DNA of 64,000 nt from Macrolepiota albuminosa (lineage: Eukaryota > Basidiomycota > Agaricomycetes > Agaricales > Agaricaceae). The notes below the pieces were generated by a model. That model was given only the letters and a program-made list of their open reading frames with translations, ran no database searches and was not told where the DNA came from. Location: positions 791,074 through 855,073 of the forward strand of contig JAMWFC010000132.1 of the NCBI GenBank assembly GCA_027475525.1, given 5' to 3'. Of this stretch, positions 1 through 10,957 are shown one piece after another (position 1 is the stretch's first letter; each line of letters begins with the position of its first letter). The position numbers and the translations under genes were made by a program.

Positions 1-112
1 TTTGGGGAATAACTATGCATTCAATCGCCCAAATAAACGGTATAGGTTTTCTTTCGTGCCCTTGTGAGGATGCTGATTTTGGGGAATAACTATGCATTCA
101 ATCGCCCAAATA
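1..112. repeat. Right part of a 77-bp tandem duplication
   Basis: Bases 1-35 recur exactly at 78-112, an offset of 77 bp. If the unit is 77 bp, the first copy starts outside the window and the second is 36-112. The same 77-bp period recurs at eight other places in unrelated sequence, so this is probably an assembly join rather than biology. Confidence 0.75.
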
Positions 113-826
113 CTAGTCAAGTTGCAAATGCTATCAATACCGGTCGTAGAAACACTTATTTATTCAATGAGCAGTTCCTACTATTGTTCACTCAGTGTAT
201 GTTTGTCGCCCTGGTCTTACTCTGTCATTCTAGGATTCTGCCCCGGATGTATGATGCTTCATATTGCCTTTTGAAGAGTGCGGTCATCCGAGTGAAGGTT
301 GCTATATTAAAGTAAATCTCCAACGCAACACTGGGTGCCAGAAGATTAAACATCTTCCACACTAGCATACATCGTTCCCTGCATCCAGTAATTTAGGAGA
401 TCATTTGCCATATTAGGTATGTAATGTCCTATAGATCAGCCGAACCACTAAACAAGAAACATGAAGGGTCTATCGTGATGAAACGTGCTGTAGTGGATCC
501 ACGACCTGTACCCATCAACAGCAGTTTGTGACGCCAAGGGTGCAGCAACCCTTACATCGGCTAATAATGCCATGTGACGAAGACCCATATCGCCTTGCTT
601 GACACGGCACAGTCTCTTTGCGGCCGTTTTGCAAATGGGACAAACTTTCCTATCTATGTGAGATCTCGGAACACTGTAGGTCCTCTTATTCCTCAATTCC
701 AGATGTTTGCATATCAGACAATCAATTATGCCTTATGGATGATTAATTGTGCTTGCAACTGTGCCGAGTATTCATTGCCACCCACTTCTCAAGGTGGCCC
801 AAAGTTTTCTCGGAAGGCCCTCAATC
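113..826. other. Flank with no recognisable gene
   Basis: Only short overlapping ORFs without recognisable protein features are present. It probably contains the upstream region of the MFS gene, but I see no clear promoter element. Confidence 0.4.
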
Positions 827-2219
827 ATGCCGTTTGAAGACACGATGACCAGCCTTCCCTCTGAGCAGCATGCTAGGCAAGAAAAGCCGTCCCAGGCCGG
901 AGAGTCGTATGCAGCTCAGTCGACAGCAAAGCTACCAACACAGAACATGGACATCCCCTCGCCAAAGCGTGACCTTCGCTTCTGGCTTGTCTTCGTATCT
1001 CTATGCTGCTGTACGCTTCTCTCAGCCATTGATCTCGTATGTATTTTTTGCATACTTCTATGCACGATAGCTGAAACACACACTCTTTGCTCTCTTGGCA
1101 GGCAGGAGTGAGCACTGCGGCGCCGACGATTGTGCACGCTCTCAAAGGCGATGCCTTTGCTTGGACCTTCTCTGCTTACGCACTCTCCTCAGCTGCGTGC
1201 ATACCCCTAAGCGGTAATCTAGCGGAAATCTTTGGCAGACGACCTGTCCTCCAATCTGGTATTATGATCTTCATGGCTGGCTCGGCGATCGCGGGCGCGG
1301 CGCCGACGATGACCGTCCTTATTGTTGGGCGGGGTGCGTGTCATATAGTTTGGTAAAAGTACGCTCAACTGGTTTGTTATAGCTATCCAGGGGGTAGGCG
1401 GAGGCATTATTCAGTCGTTGTCAGCTATTGTAACGGCTGACCTCGTGCCATTGAGGGAGCGTGGGCTGTTTACAGGTATTACTGGCTTGTAGATCGATCT
1501 GTTCTTTCCTATTCCAGTATTATACTAACCATGCCCTGACATTGACAGAATGTGGACATTGGGTTCGGCAATCGCACCTTTCATAGCTGGTGCTCTGTCA
1601 GAAAAAGCTAGTTGGCGGTGGCTTTTTTGTCCGTCTTCCATTTTATGTTTTCTGCGTCAATATATGAATTATCTGCTACCCAGTCATCAACCTCCCACTC
1701 AGCGGAGTGGCTTTTGGCGTTGTGACACTATTCTTGCGGCTTAAAACCCCCAGACAAGCCCTACGTACCAAGTTCTTCAAGATCGATTGGATGTAAGATC
1801 CTGTACATGAGATGCGGCGAATTAATCGATTTGACCTTCTTTCATAGCGGGAATATATTGATCATCACATCAGCTTGTTCATGTATGCTTGCACTCACAT
1901 GGGGTGGAACTGAATATTCCTGGTCATCTTATCAGGTTCTCATCCCACTCATCCTTGGTATTGCGGGACTGGCATTTTCTCTACTCTATGAGGCCAAATG
2001 GGCGAGTCAGCCTGCGGTTCTGTGGACTGTGCTTGCGAATTGGACAAGTATCAGTGGGTGAGTGTTCGTTAGAGGATATGGCTATATACATTGGTTGATG
2101 CGGTTTTTGATCTTAGATACATCGGGACTTTCATTTCTGGCATGGCAAATATAAACATTGGATGTAAGTCTATTGTTTTCCACATTAACTATAGAAATTG
2201 ACACACCTATAGACTATCT
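827..2219 (+). pseudogene. MFS multidrug-type transporter (DHA2 group), 3'-truncated
   Basis: Membrane transporter of the major facilitator superfamily, fungal multidrug H+ antiporter type. Splicing at seven GT-AG introns (1037-1101, 1334-1382, 1499-1548, 1629-1683, 1793-1847, 2058-2116, 2164-2212) gives one continuous protein. Visible features are a soluble N-terminus, a first membrane segment (FWLVFVSLCCCTLLSAIDL), the loop motif GNLAEIFGRRPVL (MFS motif A type), the GAGGG-like stretch QGVGGGIIQSLSA, and ASWRWLF in the region following the fifth membrane segment. Homology ends after about eight or nine of the usual 14 membrane segments, near GMANINIG; the next exon cannot be found and AT-rich repeat sequence follows. 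The start is the ATG at 827; 845 is an alternative. This is probably the only host-type gene in the window and is probably non-functional. Confidence 0.75.
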
Positions 2220-3430
2220 GTAAGTATTGTCACTTCTCATTTTGATTGAAGTGCCTAGGCCTACCTGGTTCTAAGCTGTACAAGGGGCAAGCTCCATCAC
2301 AGCTGGACTTCATTTTATGCCCTGGGCTCTATCAACTTGATGATAATAGAGTCGTCCTTCCATCGGCATTAAGTTCTTTAACCAATCTGGATACTGCATG
2401 CCTGGATACTCCTCACCCTGGAAAGAGGTAGAAAATGTATGACTCTGATGTATGGAGTGCATACCATCCATTTCAGCCTAGCTGCATGTCATACATCTCA
2501 TTGTCAATAAGTATTGAACTAAATCTTCTCTACACTGGCTCAAAACCTGCTCCAATGTTTGGCCTTTTTAGAAAGATTCACATGGTGTGCAACAATTACC
2601 TAAGCAAAAAATTGTAGAAAATCACATGACATACAACTGCATCCTGGCTTCATAATGATGTATTAATCATGTGATTTGGACATGTGTTGCAAGATCAGAG
2701 CAGTCATTTCTTCAGAAGAGTTTTGAAAGGCAGCAATAGATATTATCACTTAAAGCACAGTTATTGATGAAGCATGATTTTCCAAAGCAATGATAGGATC
2801 AAATTTGTTCCTTGGATGAGTAACAACTGTTGAAGTAGATTTGTGAATGTCAGGGCACATGATATGTTGAGAAATTTGAACTGAATCAGACTACAGATAT
2901 ACTTCAGTTGTTACTATAAATGTATAATAATATTGAGTTATATTGACAACATATCATAATCTGTGCTAAAAGATTATTAATACAGTTATAGGCCCTGAGC
3001 CACTCAGATTTTGAAACAACTTACTGAAGAATTTTCCTTTTCAAATTCAATTGAACTTGAAAATATAATATAATGTCACAGAACCCACCTCTGTTTCTAC
3101 TCCTGACAGAGAAGAAGCTCAATGGGAGCAAACTGAACTATATTTAAAATGATCATTACCAAAGCAGCATGCAGACAGAGGTTATTGGAATACCTGAATA
3201 ATATTATAACAAATCCCACATAGAGACATCACAATGGTACGTGTCATACATTGTATGGGAGCTTGCTTTGTCACATACCATATGTGTCCAGCAGAGTCCA
3301 CTACACTGTAGCAGAGCAGTGCCTATAGTGCTATAGAATATAGAGCTGCGGATTTGTCACAATGTGCAGTATAACACAGTCTAGTAGATTGATAAAAGGC
3401 AGGCATACCATGCACATGCAGGCCTGGTGG
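2220..3430. other. AT-rich stretch, nothing recognised
   Basis: The sequence is CpG-poor and AT-rich, with only short ORFs and no recognisable domain. It replaces the missing 3' half of the MFS gene, so it may be an old insertion or a rearrangement. Confidence 0.4.
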
Positions 3431-4620
3431 ACACCAGCAGACACTAGCAGATGTCAATGTGCATCAGCGGCCACCAGCAGGCATCAGCCCATGAGTAAAA
3501 ACCTCCTCCATTGGCAGACATCATGGCATGAATAAACCCTCCTTGAGGTTTCCCACTTCCCTCCCCTCTCTCTTCCTTTCTGCAATAACTCAAGGCTGCG
3601 CACCTCTCCTTCTCTCTTTTTCCCACTTCCAATACCAGTGTATATCTACAAAAGGGCCCTGCAGATCTACGCAGGCCTACGCAAGCCACCAGCGGACATT
3701 CATGCAGATCTATGTTGACCAACTCAAACCTATACAGGCCTATGCAGGCCTGCACAGGGCACCAGTGGACATCCACAGAGGCCTATGCAGGTCCACAGAG
3801 GCAGGTTGGACCAAAGAAAAAGATACAACTTCATGTCTGTCATATGCCTGTAGAGGAGAATTGAACCCTTGGCCTTGGAAAAGCTTTTAGCAACAAAATG
3901 GACTGACAATTTAAATATTGCACCACAGGTCTGTTACTAATTCAAAGGTCAGATAACACAATGAATGGCTGCCCATCTACATCTCTGCAGGTCTCCATAT
4001 AGATATTTTAAGGTGGAAGGGGGGTGGCATACTTCCCAAAAGAGTTTTTGTGGCTTGAAAGAGGCGTTGGCATCATCTGCCATCCATTGAAGTTCATCGG
4101 CAGCCATTGGAACCCACTAGCATCTGTTGGCATATGTCAACATCTGTTGTATATCCATCAATATCTGCTGAATATTTGCTAGTATCTGCCGGCATCCATG
4201 GGAATCCGTTGGCAACCCCTGGCATTATCTGGCATTATTTGGCATTATCTAGCATCAGGGCGGGAGAGAAGAAAAGGGGGTGCATGGGTGTCCGCCACAT
4301 GGAGTGACATCTCAGAGAATGTAGAAAGTGGCAGAAAAGGAATGGGGGTGGGGAAAAAGAGGGCAAAGAGGGAAGGGGAGGAGTGTGGGTGTCCGCTGGT
4401 ATGCCAGTGGACATAGCAGATGTCAGACATCAGGTCAGGGGGGAGGAGAGAAGCGGGGTGCATGTGATGGACAGAGATGGCATGTAAGATAGTGTGGAGA
4501 GTAGAGAGGATGGCACTGAGGAGAAAAGGGGGCAAGAACAGAAGAAGGTGCATGAGTATCTGCTGTCCGCTGGCATGCCAGTAGATGGTAGCTGATGTTG
4601 GCATGTGAGCCAGCTAATGT
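3431..4620. repeat. Degenerate minisatellite-like region
   Basis: Short related words recur irregularly on both strands, for example variants of CAGGCCTAYGCAGG (3660-3800) and of TGGCATCATCTGCCA / GGCATTATCTGGCATT (4065-4255, again near 4400-4600). ORFs here are driven by the repeat and show no protein family features. Confidence 0.5.
3847..3929 (-). repeat. tRNA-like SINE head (minus strand)
   Basis: Read on the minus strand this 83-nt piece has a 7-bp acceptor-like stem (CCTGTGG with CTACAGG, one G-T pair) and a box-B-like GGGTTCAATTCTCC next to the 3' stem. Its length fits a tRNA with a long variable arm. No clean anticodon arm can be drawn, so it is read as a tRNA-derived retroposon head rather than a tRNA gene. 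Confidence 0.45.
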
Positions 4621-4635
4621 CAGCGGTGCAACTAG

Positions 4636-4714
4636 TCCCAGTGGTTCAGTAGAATATTTGTGTATTGATATTCAATATTGTGTACAGTGGCAGGTTCTAC
4701 TCCTCCTACTCCAC
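4636..4714 (+). repeat. tRNA-like SINE head
   Basis: Box-A-like AGTGGTTCAGTAGAATATT is followed about 50 nt later by box-B-like AGGTTCTACTCCTCC. Its layout matches the pieces at 4791-4872 and 5841-5915, which points to a family of tRNA-derived short retroposons. Confidence 0.4.
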
Positions 4715-4745
4715 TTTAATGAGGTCTAATAGTGTGTTTTTATAC

Positions 4746-5651
4746 AGGTCCATTTTTGCTCTACATATACACTGTACTGACTTGTAGTAAGTGTTTGTAG
4801 TACAATGGAATATTGATAAATTGATATTTTATATTATATGCAAGAGGTGGGTTCAACTCCTGCTAGTGCACATTATATAATAGCAGCAGGCCATTGACAT
4901 CTGCTAGCATTATGAATTTGATCCATTAAAAACTCCAGAGATTTCTGCAGAGGGATAGAATAGACACATTTGTATATGTGATCAGTTGATGACATGCTGA
5001 GGCTGGCTTCCTTTGTGCTGGTCTTTGTGACAAAAATAGCCAGCCCTGACATATCATTACTTGTCATGTGTGCTGCGATAAACACACATGCAAGTTCTTG
5101 CATTCTATCTCTTTTTAGTAAATTCTAGAGTTTTGAATAAATCAACTTAAATGATGCTAGTAGACGGTTCTGTGTAAAAATGACAAATATTTTAATAGGG
5201 CCTGTAAGCCCCAATAAAATATCCATTCATCACTTGCTAGCATCATTAAGTTGATCTGTTCAAAACTCTAGAAATTACTGAAGAAGGATAGGATAGAGGA
5301 GTTTGCGTGTGTAGTTATTGCAGTGCACATGATAAGTAACGATGCACCAGGGCTGGCTATCTTTTTTACTAAGACCAGCACAAAGGTAGCTAGCCACAGT
5401 GCATCATCAACTTGTCACATGCGCAAATGTGTCCAAGTCTATCCCTCTGCAGAAATTTCTGGAGTTTTGAACAAATCAAATTCATGATGCTAGCAGACAT
5501 CAATGGCCTGCTGCTATTATATAATGTGCACTAGCAAGAGTCAAACCTGCCTCTTGCATACAATATGACATATCAATCTATCAATATTCCATTGTACTAC
5601 AGACACTTACTACAAGTCAGTATGGTGTTCATGTAGTGCACAAATGGACCT
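4746..5651. repeat. Large imperfect inverted repeat (foldback or two tail-to-tail SINE copies)
   Basis: The left arm (about 4746-5160) is repeated in inverted form at about 5237-5651, with scattered substitutions. The outer ends are AGGTCCATTT and AAATGGACCT. Each arm has, near its outer end, a tRNA-like head (4791-4872 plus strand; mirror at about 5515-5595 minus strand) with box B GGGTTCAACTCCTGC in the left copy. The roughly 75-bp centre is partly palindromic. It carries no coding capacity. Either two SINE copies inserted tail-to-tail or a single foldback element fits. Confidence 0.6.
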
Positions 5652-5840
5652 ATATAGAATTTAAACAGATAGTGTTATCAATTTTTACTTGTAGTAAATT
5701 GACAGAGGGCAGAAGAGGTCTGCTGGAGTGGTATCCTGTACATAGACGGATCAAAGAATTTACTGCAACTAGTGTATCTGTATTGAATTGACAATATTAG
5801 ACTAATATTTATTTACATCATAGCAGTATTTGATAAGCAT

Positions 5841-5915
5841 CTGTGGTGTAGTGGAATATTATCAATTGGTATTCATTGTATCTTGCAGTAGGCAGATTTG
5901 ACTCCTACTAGTGCA
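5841..5915 (+). repeat. tRNA-like SINE head
   Basis: TGGTGTAGTGGAATATT (box-A-like) and CAGATTTGACTCCTACT (box-B-like) are spaced as in the other heads of this region. The sequence that follows starts like the body of the 4746-5651 arms, then diverges. Confidence 0.4.
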
Positions 5916-6071
5916 TTGACATCAAACTGTCAGAAATTTGAACGCTGCAAAGAAATGGTCTCAAAAGAGCAGAAAGAGAGATGAACAAAGTAAGGGTGAA
6001 AAACAACCTAATTTGTTGACTGAGGCCGGTCCATTGATGGCACTGGCGCAAGAAGACTGATAGGTCATAGG

Positions 6072-6208
6072 CCAGCAGCAGGAGATTTGTCTGGTCTGTC
6101 ACCAATTCTGAAAAAGAGAAAACAACTGAGTCCTCCAGCAGCAGGAGATTTGTCTGGTCTGTCACCAATTCTGAAAAAGAGAAAACAACTGAGTCCTCCA
6201 GCAGCAAG
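6072..6208 (+). repeat. 63-bp tandem repeat, two copies plus a partial third
   Basis: Units at 6072-6134 and 6135-6197 are identical, with 11 bp of a third. The period is a multiple of three, so in the enclosing ORF it repeats 21 residues (LSGLSPILKKRKQLSPPAA type) without a frameshift. This differs from the 77-bp duplications and is probably a genuine protein repeat. Confidence 0.7.
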
Positions 6209-7121
6209 AGTTTCATCTGGTCCATCATCAACCTTCAAGAAGCAAAAACAGGTGAGTTACATTGGTAATCATTTACCTCCTGGTAGCCATGCAATACCAG
6301 AGAAGCAAGAGGACAAGGGTAAGAATGAGGATGAAAAAGAAGAGAAAGAATAAGAGGGCAGGATACCAAAGGGGGAAATTACTAGAGGAATGCTGTTGAG
6401 CAGGTATTTGAGGACAGCACCTTGTTGCGTGGGTCAGCACATCAACCCCTCTTGCAAATATTGCACAAGTAAGTGGCTACAGTGTGTCAGGACAAAGAGT
6501 GGCACCACATGCAATCTTGCCGGCTCATTCACAAACAAACATGTAGCCTGACAATTGTTGAGAAAACCATCAAGCTTGGCAACAAAGAAAAAAGGAAAAA
6601 ACTACTGAGAAAGAAGTCAGTGATAATTATTGAGAGTGATGATGGTATGAAACTCTTTTTCTGCTCAAATAGCTAACCAATAGTTAGCAGATGAACTAGC
6701 CAGTCCCACTTCAGGACTATTAAAATCATCTGTTTGTCCATCTCAACCATTGACCTCCAACCACCCAGCAGATCCTCTTCCAGTCAAGAGAAAGGACAAG
6801 GAGCAGACAATGAAGTTTAGTCACAGTGAGGACATTGTGACTGATGTGATAGCAAGGGTGGAGAGCCATTTGGACAAGATGGAAAATGTGTTCCAGAAAG
6901 TGTTGCAGAATGTTGGAGTGCAGGTGCTGGACAGGTTTGTCATGGCTGAGGAGCGCTGGTTACCGCATATTGAGGACTTCTTCTATTGCTACCAGACTCA
7001 AGTCAACATGCTCAGTGGCCGCATAGAAACTCTGCAAATCAAAGTCTTTCTTGCAAGTGAGATGCTTGCAGATCATGATGGATGGATCTGTCAGATAAAA
7101 GAGCAGATCCACAATATTTGA
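6087..7121 (+). pseudogene. Decayed cysteine-cluster / coiled-coil ORF, possibly related to the Gypsy accessory genes
   Basis: Not identified with certainty. Three open pieces lie in line: a basic repeat segment (6087-6353), a cysteine-rich segment around 6420-6560 in which several cysteines follow C-x2-C and C-x6-C spacing, and a helical segment of about 120 residues (6750-7121) with heptad-like hydrophobics. The order (charged N-terminus, cysteine cluster, coiled coil) resembles the antisense accessory genes at 17-19.7 kb and 56.8-58.6 kb. Stops and frame changes separate the pieces. No neighbouring Gypsy body is recognisable, so the relationship is an inference. Confidence 0.35.
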
Positions 7122-7768
7122 GGTGTGTTTGACACTTTGCAGAATTGACTTCACATATCCACCTGTCTCTCCAGTCCATCAGGTCAGAATGATGTGGCAG
7201 TGCATACAACAGCACACAGTGGACTTGGACCCATTGCTAAAAAGGAAAAACCCACTCCTGACCTCAATGCTAACATATCCGTTCTCACTAGTGACACCTC
7301 TGCTCTTGCCACTGACCAATCCCATTCTGCCACTGACTTATTTGCTTTCACTGTTGCTCTGTTCCTGCTTCAACAAATATCTTCACAGATGTCTCACACA
7401 TAAACATCTCTCTCGGCCTTCAACCATCTTTTGTCTCTCTGCCAGTCTCTGCCAAGGACCCTCTCCCTGGCTCAAAGGGACAGGCTCACAGCAACTCCCA
7501 AAGTAGTCAGCCGCCAATGCAATGGACCTGATTATCCAGTTGGCTTACTGAGAGATGGAAAGCAACAGAAGACAAGTAAAGATAGATAATTGCAGAATTA
7601 TTTTTTTTCTACATTTTTGTAATACTATAGTTTACAAAAATATAATGTAACTTTTTTCCTTCTCTACATCAATGACTTAATATGGCTGCTACTCTTTTTT
7701 GCTAGTGTAGACATATCAATGTATTGAGCTGCATCCTCCTATAACATTTGTACTTGAGACTTGTAGGG
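7122..7768. other. No gene recognised
   Basis: AT-rich, CpG-poor sequence with short ORFs lacking any family features. It lies between two decayed transposon-associated ORFs on opposite strands. Confidence 0.4.
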
Positions 7769-9639
7769 TCACTTCAAATTTGTTGACAATTGGTTAGGCA
7801 ATGCCTTTTGTAATGCTGGCCTTTTCTCACCTTCAAATTGGTCATTGTCCTCATCTTGAAGAATGTTGAGCACCCTTCTTGACACTCTATATCTAGGGAA
7901 ACTATTACTAGGGCCATTAATTGGGGAATCTGGATGGCTCCATCCTCTTTGTTGTAAGAGGTGGATGGTAGTGGCATCTACCACTGCTGTATCATCACTA
8001 CATTTGTCATGAACAGATTTGTTGTGAGCAGACTTGTTGTGAGCAGAAGCTGATATATTTGGTTGGGATTTGTTGTGAATTGTAGATCTGTTGTGGCACT
8101 GAGGCTGTAGAGTGTGCAGTGAGTGCAAGACAGGGAGTTCTTCCTGTAAGTCAGGCAGTGGTATGTATGGTACACTAAGTGACAGAAGAAGTGTAAGCTC
8201 CAGTTGCTACTCCAAGTTGGCTGCAGATCTGGTGACTAAAGCGGATCTACTATCAGCAGCTCCATCATTAGCAATAGTCCTACTGTTGCCATCAACTACC
8301 ACTGATGGTGTTGCTGCATTTTTTTCATGATCAGCTTGGATGCCATACTTGGCAGCTACTAGCTGCTTGTGATGGTTGAGATAAACTGTCCAGCAGAAGG
8401 TGTCACTGGATCTATACTGTCCTTGATGGTCTCACCAGAAGTTTAGCAGACACAACAGCTCAGACTGACCAAGATTATAGGGATCTTGAAATATCAGACT
8501 CTCTGGAAGATACCTTGAATGTATAAATTGCTGATCATTGGTCCTCACTGCCTTGTAAGGAGCAGATTCATACCGGTAACCAGACACAATTTCTGATGGA
8601 GTGATCAGATGATGAGCAAAGATGAAGAAAACTAGAATTCACTGTAATGAGTATTTAGATAGTCCTGGACAAGCATTTTCAATTCTGCCTGAGTTTGAAA
8701 TATATTTGGTCCTGGATCTGCTGGTAATACTGCGAATCCATCCCTATTCAGATTAAGGATGAGGTCATAGCATGTAAGGATAGGAGGAGTCAAATTATAG
8801 AGTGATTGCATGTTGGATGACATGTTTTGTAACAAAATTACAGCTTTTGTGAGCTTAAGATCACACTGCACAGAATCAGACCAGTCCGGTCTATTGACAA
8901 TGTAATGTAATACAAAAATAAGCTGTTTAGTAAGCAGCAAAGGTAAACTATTTATAATATGTAAATATTAATATTAAATATAATATAATATTGACTACTA
9001 TAGTAAGTAAAAGCTATGTGGCAAACGCCGCATAGCGAACTATGCTACACATCTCCCAATTGGACCAAACTATGGTCTCAAAGCACCTCGATGGTCAGGC
9101 CATTGGTAAGTCAGAGATGGGGGCAATTGGAGAGTCCCCAGGCTCCCGGAATGGATCGGCAGTCACATCGTCCATATCATAGTCAAGGAGTTCATCCTCA
9201 GGTGCAGGCTTGTGAGATATGCCTGATGGCCCTGCAATAGGCAGAAAATTGTCATAGTCCTGTAGAGGGGACAGTATAATATTGGGGTCAAAGGTTGGCC
9301 CTGGAGTAGGTGGTTGAGGATCAGGGAGATCTCCATTATTAGACGGATACTGGCATGTCCAGATCTCATGGGCATGAATGTCTTGCCCAATGAGGAGATA
9401 CATCCTCTTTGTGAATATGTCATTAAAAGCATGACAACTCTCCTGCTGCTGAAGCATCAGGCATTGGCAGTCGCTAATGGTGGCCTCATGCCACCCATCC
9501 CACTAGGCAAGAGACTGAGGTGTCCCATAACAACTAAGGCATTGCAGCCTATCATTGTCAATGGTGGCTGCCTCGTTGTAAAGCCAGCTGTCACTGAAGA
9601 ATATGTGGGCCAAGTAGGTGACTCCATAGGTATATGCGT
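7769..9639 (-). pseudogene. Decayed transposon-associated hypothetical ORF, interrupted by a solo LTR
   Basis: On the minus strand open pieces follow one another: 9639 to about 9060, then, beyond a solo LTR, 8825 to 7769. Visible words include IFTKRMYLLIGQDIHAHEIW (N-terminal part) and PYNLGQSELLCLLNFW. These resemble an uncharacterised ORF that recurs in transposon-rich mushroom DNA. That link is from memory of such families, not from a search. Stops include a TGA at 8432-8434 inside NFW-[R]-DHQGQ, where arginine is expected, and a TAG near 9505. The upstream end is cut by the F1 LTR at 9640. Confidence 0.45.
8828..9049 (-). mobile_element. Solo LTR of Gypsy family F3 (LTR-X copy A)
   Basis: This 222-bp piece runs from TGTAAC to GCTACA and matches the pieces at 40077-40385 and 46920-47158. 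It contains the hairpin CTATGTGG...CCGCATAG and a TATAAATA-type box when read on the minus strand. No internal element sequence adjoins it. A convincing 5-bp target duplication is not visible (tgttt versus catct), probably because of mutation. Confidence 0.65.
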
Positions 9640-10130
9640 TGATAGGACCCCATACAGGATCAGTGCATCAACGGCAGGCGACAGCAACGCGGCACCGACT
9701 CGGGATACCTTAGCGCACGCTAATTATCCAATTTTGGCGATATTTGATGGTTGCGCACGGCAAGAAGCAGATCCGATGAGTGATAGCACCAATGGCAGAC
9801 AGAATGACAACTGACAGATGGCATCAGTCACTGACGACAGCGCTTAGCGAGAAGCTTGATGATCTATCAAAAACTGACGGACAGCTTGGCATTTGACCTT
9901 GGCATCTGACATCGCTTAGCGCCTTGATTTGGCGCCTGACATCGCTTAGCTTTTTGGACAGATAGAAGGGTGATGGATTGATGGTTTAGCACCGCGATCT
10001 GCCGCCTGGCGCCGCTAAGGGTCTTGAATGGACGGCAGAGATCTGAAACCGTTGGAGCTACCCCTATAAAATTTTCTAGTTTACCGCACTTTGGTGTCAT
10101 TAGTCACTGGCGACGGTGAACTCATTGTAG

Positions 10131-10138
10131 TATAAAAG
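10131..10138 (+). promoter_or_regulatory. TATA box of LTR1
   Basis: TATAAAAG, conserved at the same place in LTR2 (20408-20415) and LTR3 (29434-29440). Likely drives the genomic RNA of the F1 element. Confidence 0.6.
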
Positions 10139-10319
10139 CACTTACCGACTTGTACATAGAGATAATTGAACAATAGACCAGAGTTTCCTGCTCCCCTTTC
10201 TTCAGTCTCCCTTATGCTCGAGATCTCATTTATGGCCGGCAACGTTGAACTCATCGGCAGTTGCAGACGCTTGCCAACACTTGACACACTCACGCCTTGC
10301 AACTACGGCAGGCATTATC

Positions 10320-10341
10320 AATGCTTAGACTTCGCTAAGCA
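10320..10341. promoter_or_regulatory. Conserved LTR hairpin
   Basis: ATGCTTAG, a 6-nt loop, then CTAAGCAT gives a perfect 8-bp stem downstream of the TATA box, so it would lie in the 5' end of the transcript. It is kept in LTR2 (about 20597-20618) and shortened to 6 bp in LTR3 (around 29615). Role unknown. Confidence 0.45.
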
Positions 10342-10577
10342 TACCGTGCTCTTGCTGCTCACATTGCCATGTCACTTACCGCTTCTTTCATAGGCGCTTT
10401 ACCTTAGCGCTTTACACTTGCCGACCCCCTTACCGACTTTTCTCCATTTTCACAGGCGCGTTCTCTGGGACCTGCCTGGGACTCCTCACATCACTTATAG
10501 CGTGCCCAACGCAAGCTTTTGGTACGGTAACACTATAGTTATATTTGTTACTGACCAAACTGTGGGCGTCATCAAAT

Positions 10578-10590
10578 TGGAGCCCACCGC
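10578..10590 (+). other. Primer-binding site of F1 body 1
   Basis: TGGAGCCCACCGC starts three bases after the LTR, is complementary to a tRNA 3' end finishing in CCA, and is identical after LTR2 (20855-20867). The tRNA species cannot be named from the sequence alone. Confidence 0.6.
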
Positions 10591-10957
10591 AAGGGATCTC
10601 TAGAGCAGAATTCTGCCAGAAACCCGTCTCCAGTGTAGGCGCCGTCTGCTAGAGCAGTCAGCAGAAGGCATTGCCCCTTCCCACCCATCAACTCCACAAC
10701 CACCTGGTGCCTTACCAGGTCTCTCTCTAGCACAGGAACTACAGAACGCCACTGTAGACAAATTTCCTGATCTCTTCCCACGTTCTCTTGACTTTAGCGC
10801 CGACAACCTGTTAGCGTCGCCGCTTGCCGTACCGCAATCCGTTACCCCCATCACTCCTCTAACACCTCTTTCTCAACTCGTCATTTCTCTTACCCCGTCA
10901 CCAATCTCAAGAACCCCTTCCCCACAACCGCTAACTGAACTCGCCAACACAGTCGCT

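Larger units (their letters stand above)
9640..10574 (+). mobile_element. Gypsy family F1, 5' LTR (LTR1)
   Basis: A 935-bp long terminal repeat from TGATAGG to GTCATCA. Its full length recurs at 19917-20851, also 935 bp, and with more divergence at 28942-29868. It starts and ends TG...CA. Several copies of the word GCTTAGC/GCTAAG lie in the U3 part and a TATA box lies at 10131. The 5-bp left flank TGCGT is not repeated after the last LTR, so no target duplication frames the array. Confidence 0.9.

Noticed and set aside
3847..3929. A functional tRNA gene on the minus strand
   Set aside because: The acceptor stem and T-arm words are present, but no proper anticodon stem-loop or D-arm can be drawn, and related heads nearby are equally degenerate.
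4245..4604. 119-residue ORF in the minisatellite-like region
   Set aside because: Composition is Leu/Pro/His-rich from simple repeats; no start context, splice pattern or family features.
6072..6208. The 63-bp repeat as a further assembly artefact
   Set aside because: Its period is 63 rather than 77, it keeps the reading frame, and it continues into a partial third unit, as a real protein repeat would.
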